Of a stretch of DNA of 16,049 bases, positions 14,948 through 16,049 are shown piece after piece. The position numbers were made by a program, and so were the translations under genes. Position 1 is the stretch's first letter. Each line of letters opens with the position of its first letter. A model generated the notes under the pieces. It was not told the origin of the DNA and ran no database searches. It worked only from the letters and a program-made list of their open reading frames with translations. Origin of the DNA: Myxococcota bacterium (GTDB lineage Bacteria > Myxococcota_C > UBA6777); NCBI GenBank assembly GCA_023150835.1, contig JAKLKB010000147.1, positions 1 to 16,049 of the forward strand. Reading direction: 5' to 3'.

Positions 14948-15949
14948 ATGATGAGTAACATTTCTGTTGGTAGCGTGTGTTCTGGAATTGAGGCCGCCTC
15001 TGTGGCATGGCAAGATATCGGTTTTGAGTTCAAATGGTTCTCCGAGATCGCCGAATTCCCTTCAAAAGTATTGAAATTGAAGTATCCTCGGGTCCCCAAC
15101 CTCGGAGATATGCGCGAGATCCCTAAAAAGTTACGCGATGGCCAAATCGACTCGCCAGATCTGATTTGCGGCGGCACACCTTGTCAGGCCTTCTCCCTCG
15201 CGGGGTGGAAAAAGGGACTGGACGATCATCGAGGAAACCTAACACTCAAATTCGTCGACATCATCGACGAAAACGATCGAGTTCGAATGTTGAACGGTTT
15301 GCCGCCAAGTCTCGTACTCTGGGAAAACGTTGAAGGCGTTCTTCGCGACAAAACAAACGCGTTTGGTTGCTTTCTCGCATCGCTTGCAGGATTTGACGCT
15401 GAGATATCTATGGCGCGATGGCCGCAGGCTGGTGTCATACATGGTCCGAAACGAAACATCGCGTGGAGGGTTCTTGATGCGAAATACTTTGGTGTACCAC
15501 AGCAGCGTAGGCGGTTGTATGTTCTCGCTGGAGGGATAGATTTTTTTTCCGAACAAGTTCTCTTCGAATCTTCCGTGCTACTCCAAAACACACCCAGTTC
15601 CGATTTTCCTTTGTCTTTTACAAAGGAGGGGCACAGTATTGAAGTTTTTCGGTCATACACCGACTGCCTCTACTCCGCTTATGGAACGAAGTGGAATGGA
15701 AATGCAGCTGCCTACAACGGGTCGTTGTTCGTGTTCCAAGACAACCGCCTTAGGCGGTTCACACCAATCGAGTGCGAGCGCCTTATGGGATTCCCGGATA
15801 ACTATACGGAAATTCCAACAGCAAAACCAACGGCCAGATATCAGGGCGTTGGGAACTCTTGGGCAGTTCCTGTGGTGAAGTGGCTGGGGAAAAGAATCGT
15901 GACGCAAGGACCCACCTTCCGCACTGAACATTTGAATCCAAAGAAATAA
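14948..15949 (+). CDS. Phage-type DNA (cytosine-5) methyltransferase
   Basis: The protein has 333 residues and transfers a methyl group from S-adenosylmethionine to C5 of cytosine in DNA. Motif I region VCSGIEAASVAW (10-21), motif IV GGTPCQAFS with catalytic C79, motif VI ENV (126-128), motif VIII QQRRR (185-189), FTPIECERLMGFPDNYT (271-287) and motif X GNSWAVPVV (302-310) are all present, so it should be active. The target-recognition part between motifs VIII and IX is short (about residues 195-265) and does not reveal the site. The N-terminus is like phage and prophage enzymes of this family. It lies 117 bases after the kinase with no strong ribosome binding site; a second ATG follows directly at 14951. 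GC is lower than in the neighbours (hand count 25 of 60 at 15541-15600, against 40 of 60 at 8701-8760), which suggests transfer. No partner nuclease is visible. Confidence 0.95.
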   Translation: MMSNISVGSVCSGIEAASVAWQDIGFEFKWFSEIAEFPSKVLKLKYPRVPNLGDMREIPKKLRDGQIDSPDLICGGTPCQAFSLAGWKKGLDDHRGNLTLKFVDIIDENDRVRMLNGLPPSLVLWENVEGVLRDKTNAFGCFLASLAGFDAEISMARWPQAGVIHGPKRNIAWRVLDAKYFGVPQQRRRLYVLAGGIDFFSEQVLFESSVLLQNTPSSDFPLSFTKEGHSIEVFRSYTDCLYSAYGTKWNGNAAAYNGSLFVFQDNRLRRFTPIECERLMGFPDNYTEIPTAKPTARYQGVGNSWAVPVVKWLGKRIVTQGPTFRTEHLNPKK

Positions 15950-16007
15950 CACGGATTCAAAGGGCATAACACCGCTGCACCTCCTCTCCAAAACAGCGAA
16001 GTATCCG

Positions 16008-16049
16008 ATGATGGAGATCTGTGAGGTTGAGTATCATACGTTTCAGCAC
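16008..16049 (+). CDS. Possible start of a further gene, cut by the window edge
   Basis: An open frame begins at two adjacent ATGs (16008, 16011) and stays open for 14 codons to the edge, reading MMEICEVEYHTFQH. It lies 58 bases after the methyltransferase stop. The ribosome binding site is weak and the piece is too short to recognise. Its place suggests a gene co-acquired with the methyltransferase, for example a restriction or accessory protein, but that is a guess. Confidence 0.25.
   Translation, partial: MMEICEVEYHTFQH

Noticed and set aside
7812-15949. A DISARM-like defence locus (SNF2 plus C5-methyltransferase)
   Set aside because: DISARM needs drmA, drmB and drmC, and none is here. 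The methyltransferase differs in composition from the SNF2 operon and is not tightly linked to it.

Overview
The window looks like chromosomal DNA of a Myxococcota-type (deltaproteobacterial) organism. The main pointers are a 1,889-residue secreted protein ending in a MYXO-CTERM-like Cys / membrane helix / Arg tail, a Hanks-type Ser/Thr kinase with an N-terminal zinc ribbon and one membrane helix, an SNF2-SWIM gene pair, and moderately high GC with much low-complexity repeat. Genus cannot be told from the sequence alone.

Layout. 1-587 is non-coding and repeat-rich: a 72-base direct repeat in two copies, a 43-base near-perfect hairpin and a 9-base tandem repeat. It ends in a rho-independent terminator for the minus-strand gene at 588-1424, a DUF6159-type multipass membrane protein. 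A 314-base divergent intergenic region follows. 1739-7408 (+) is one giant surface protein: signal peptide, two beta-sandwich (LamG-like) domains, an FN3-like domain, six Ig/cadherin-like domains, a 112-cysteine region, a Thr/Ser/Glu linker and the C-terminal anchor. 7409-7811 is an intergenic region with 42-base repeats and a REP-like hairpin. From 7812 three genes run in tight succession on the + strand: an SNF2 ATPase, a SWIM zinc-finger protein (3-base gap) and a Ser/Thr kinase (4-base overlap, or a short gap if its second start is used). After 117 bases comes a phage-type DNA (cytosine-5) methyltransferase (14948-15949). An open frame begins at 16008 and runs off the edge.

How the genes may work together. 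SNF2 and SWIM proteins of these types are commonly found as neighbours and probably act on nucleic acid together. The closely linked kinase suggests phosphorylation control of, or joint expression with, that pair; this is inference. The methyltransferase is probably a separate, horizontally acquired gene: it has lower GC and lacks the GATC excess counted in a host gene of this window. The giant protein and the DUF6159 protein are divergently transcribed envelope genes with no evident tie to the DNA-acting operon.

The most unusual structure is the cysteine-rich half of the giant protein. It resolves into four modules with exactly 28 cysteines each, every module being seven four-cysteine units. 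The linked SNF2-SWIM-kinase arrangement is the best candidate for an undescribed functional system.
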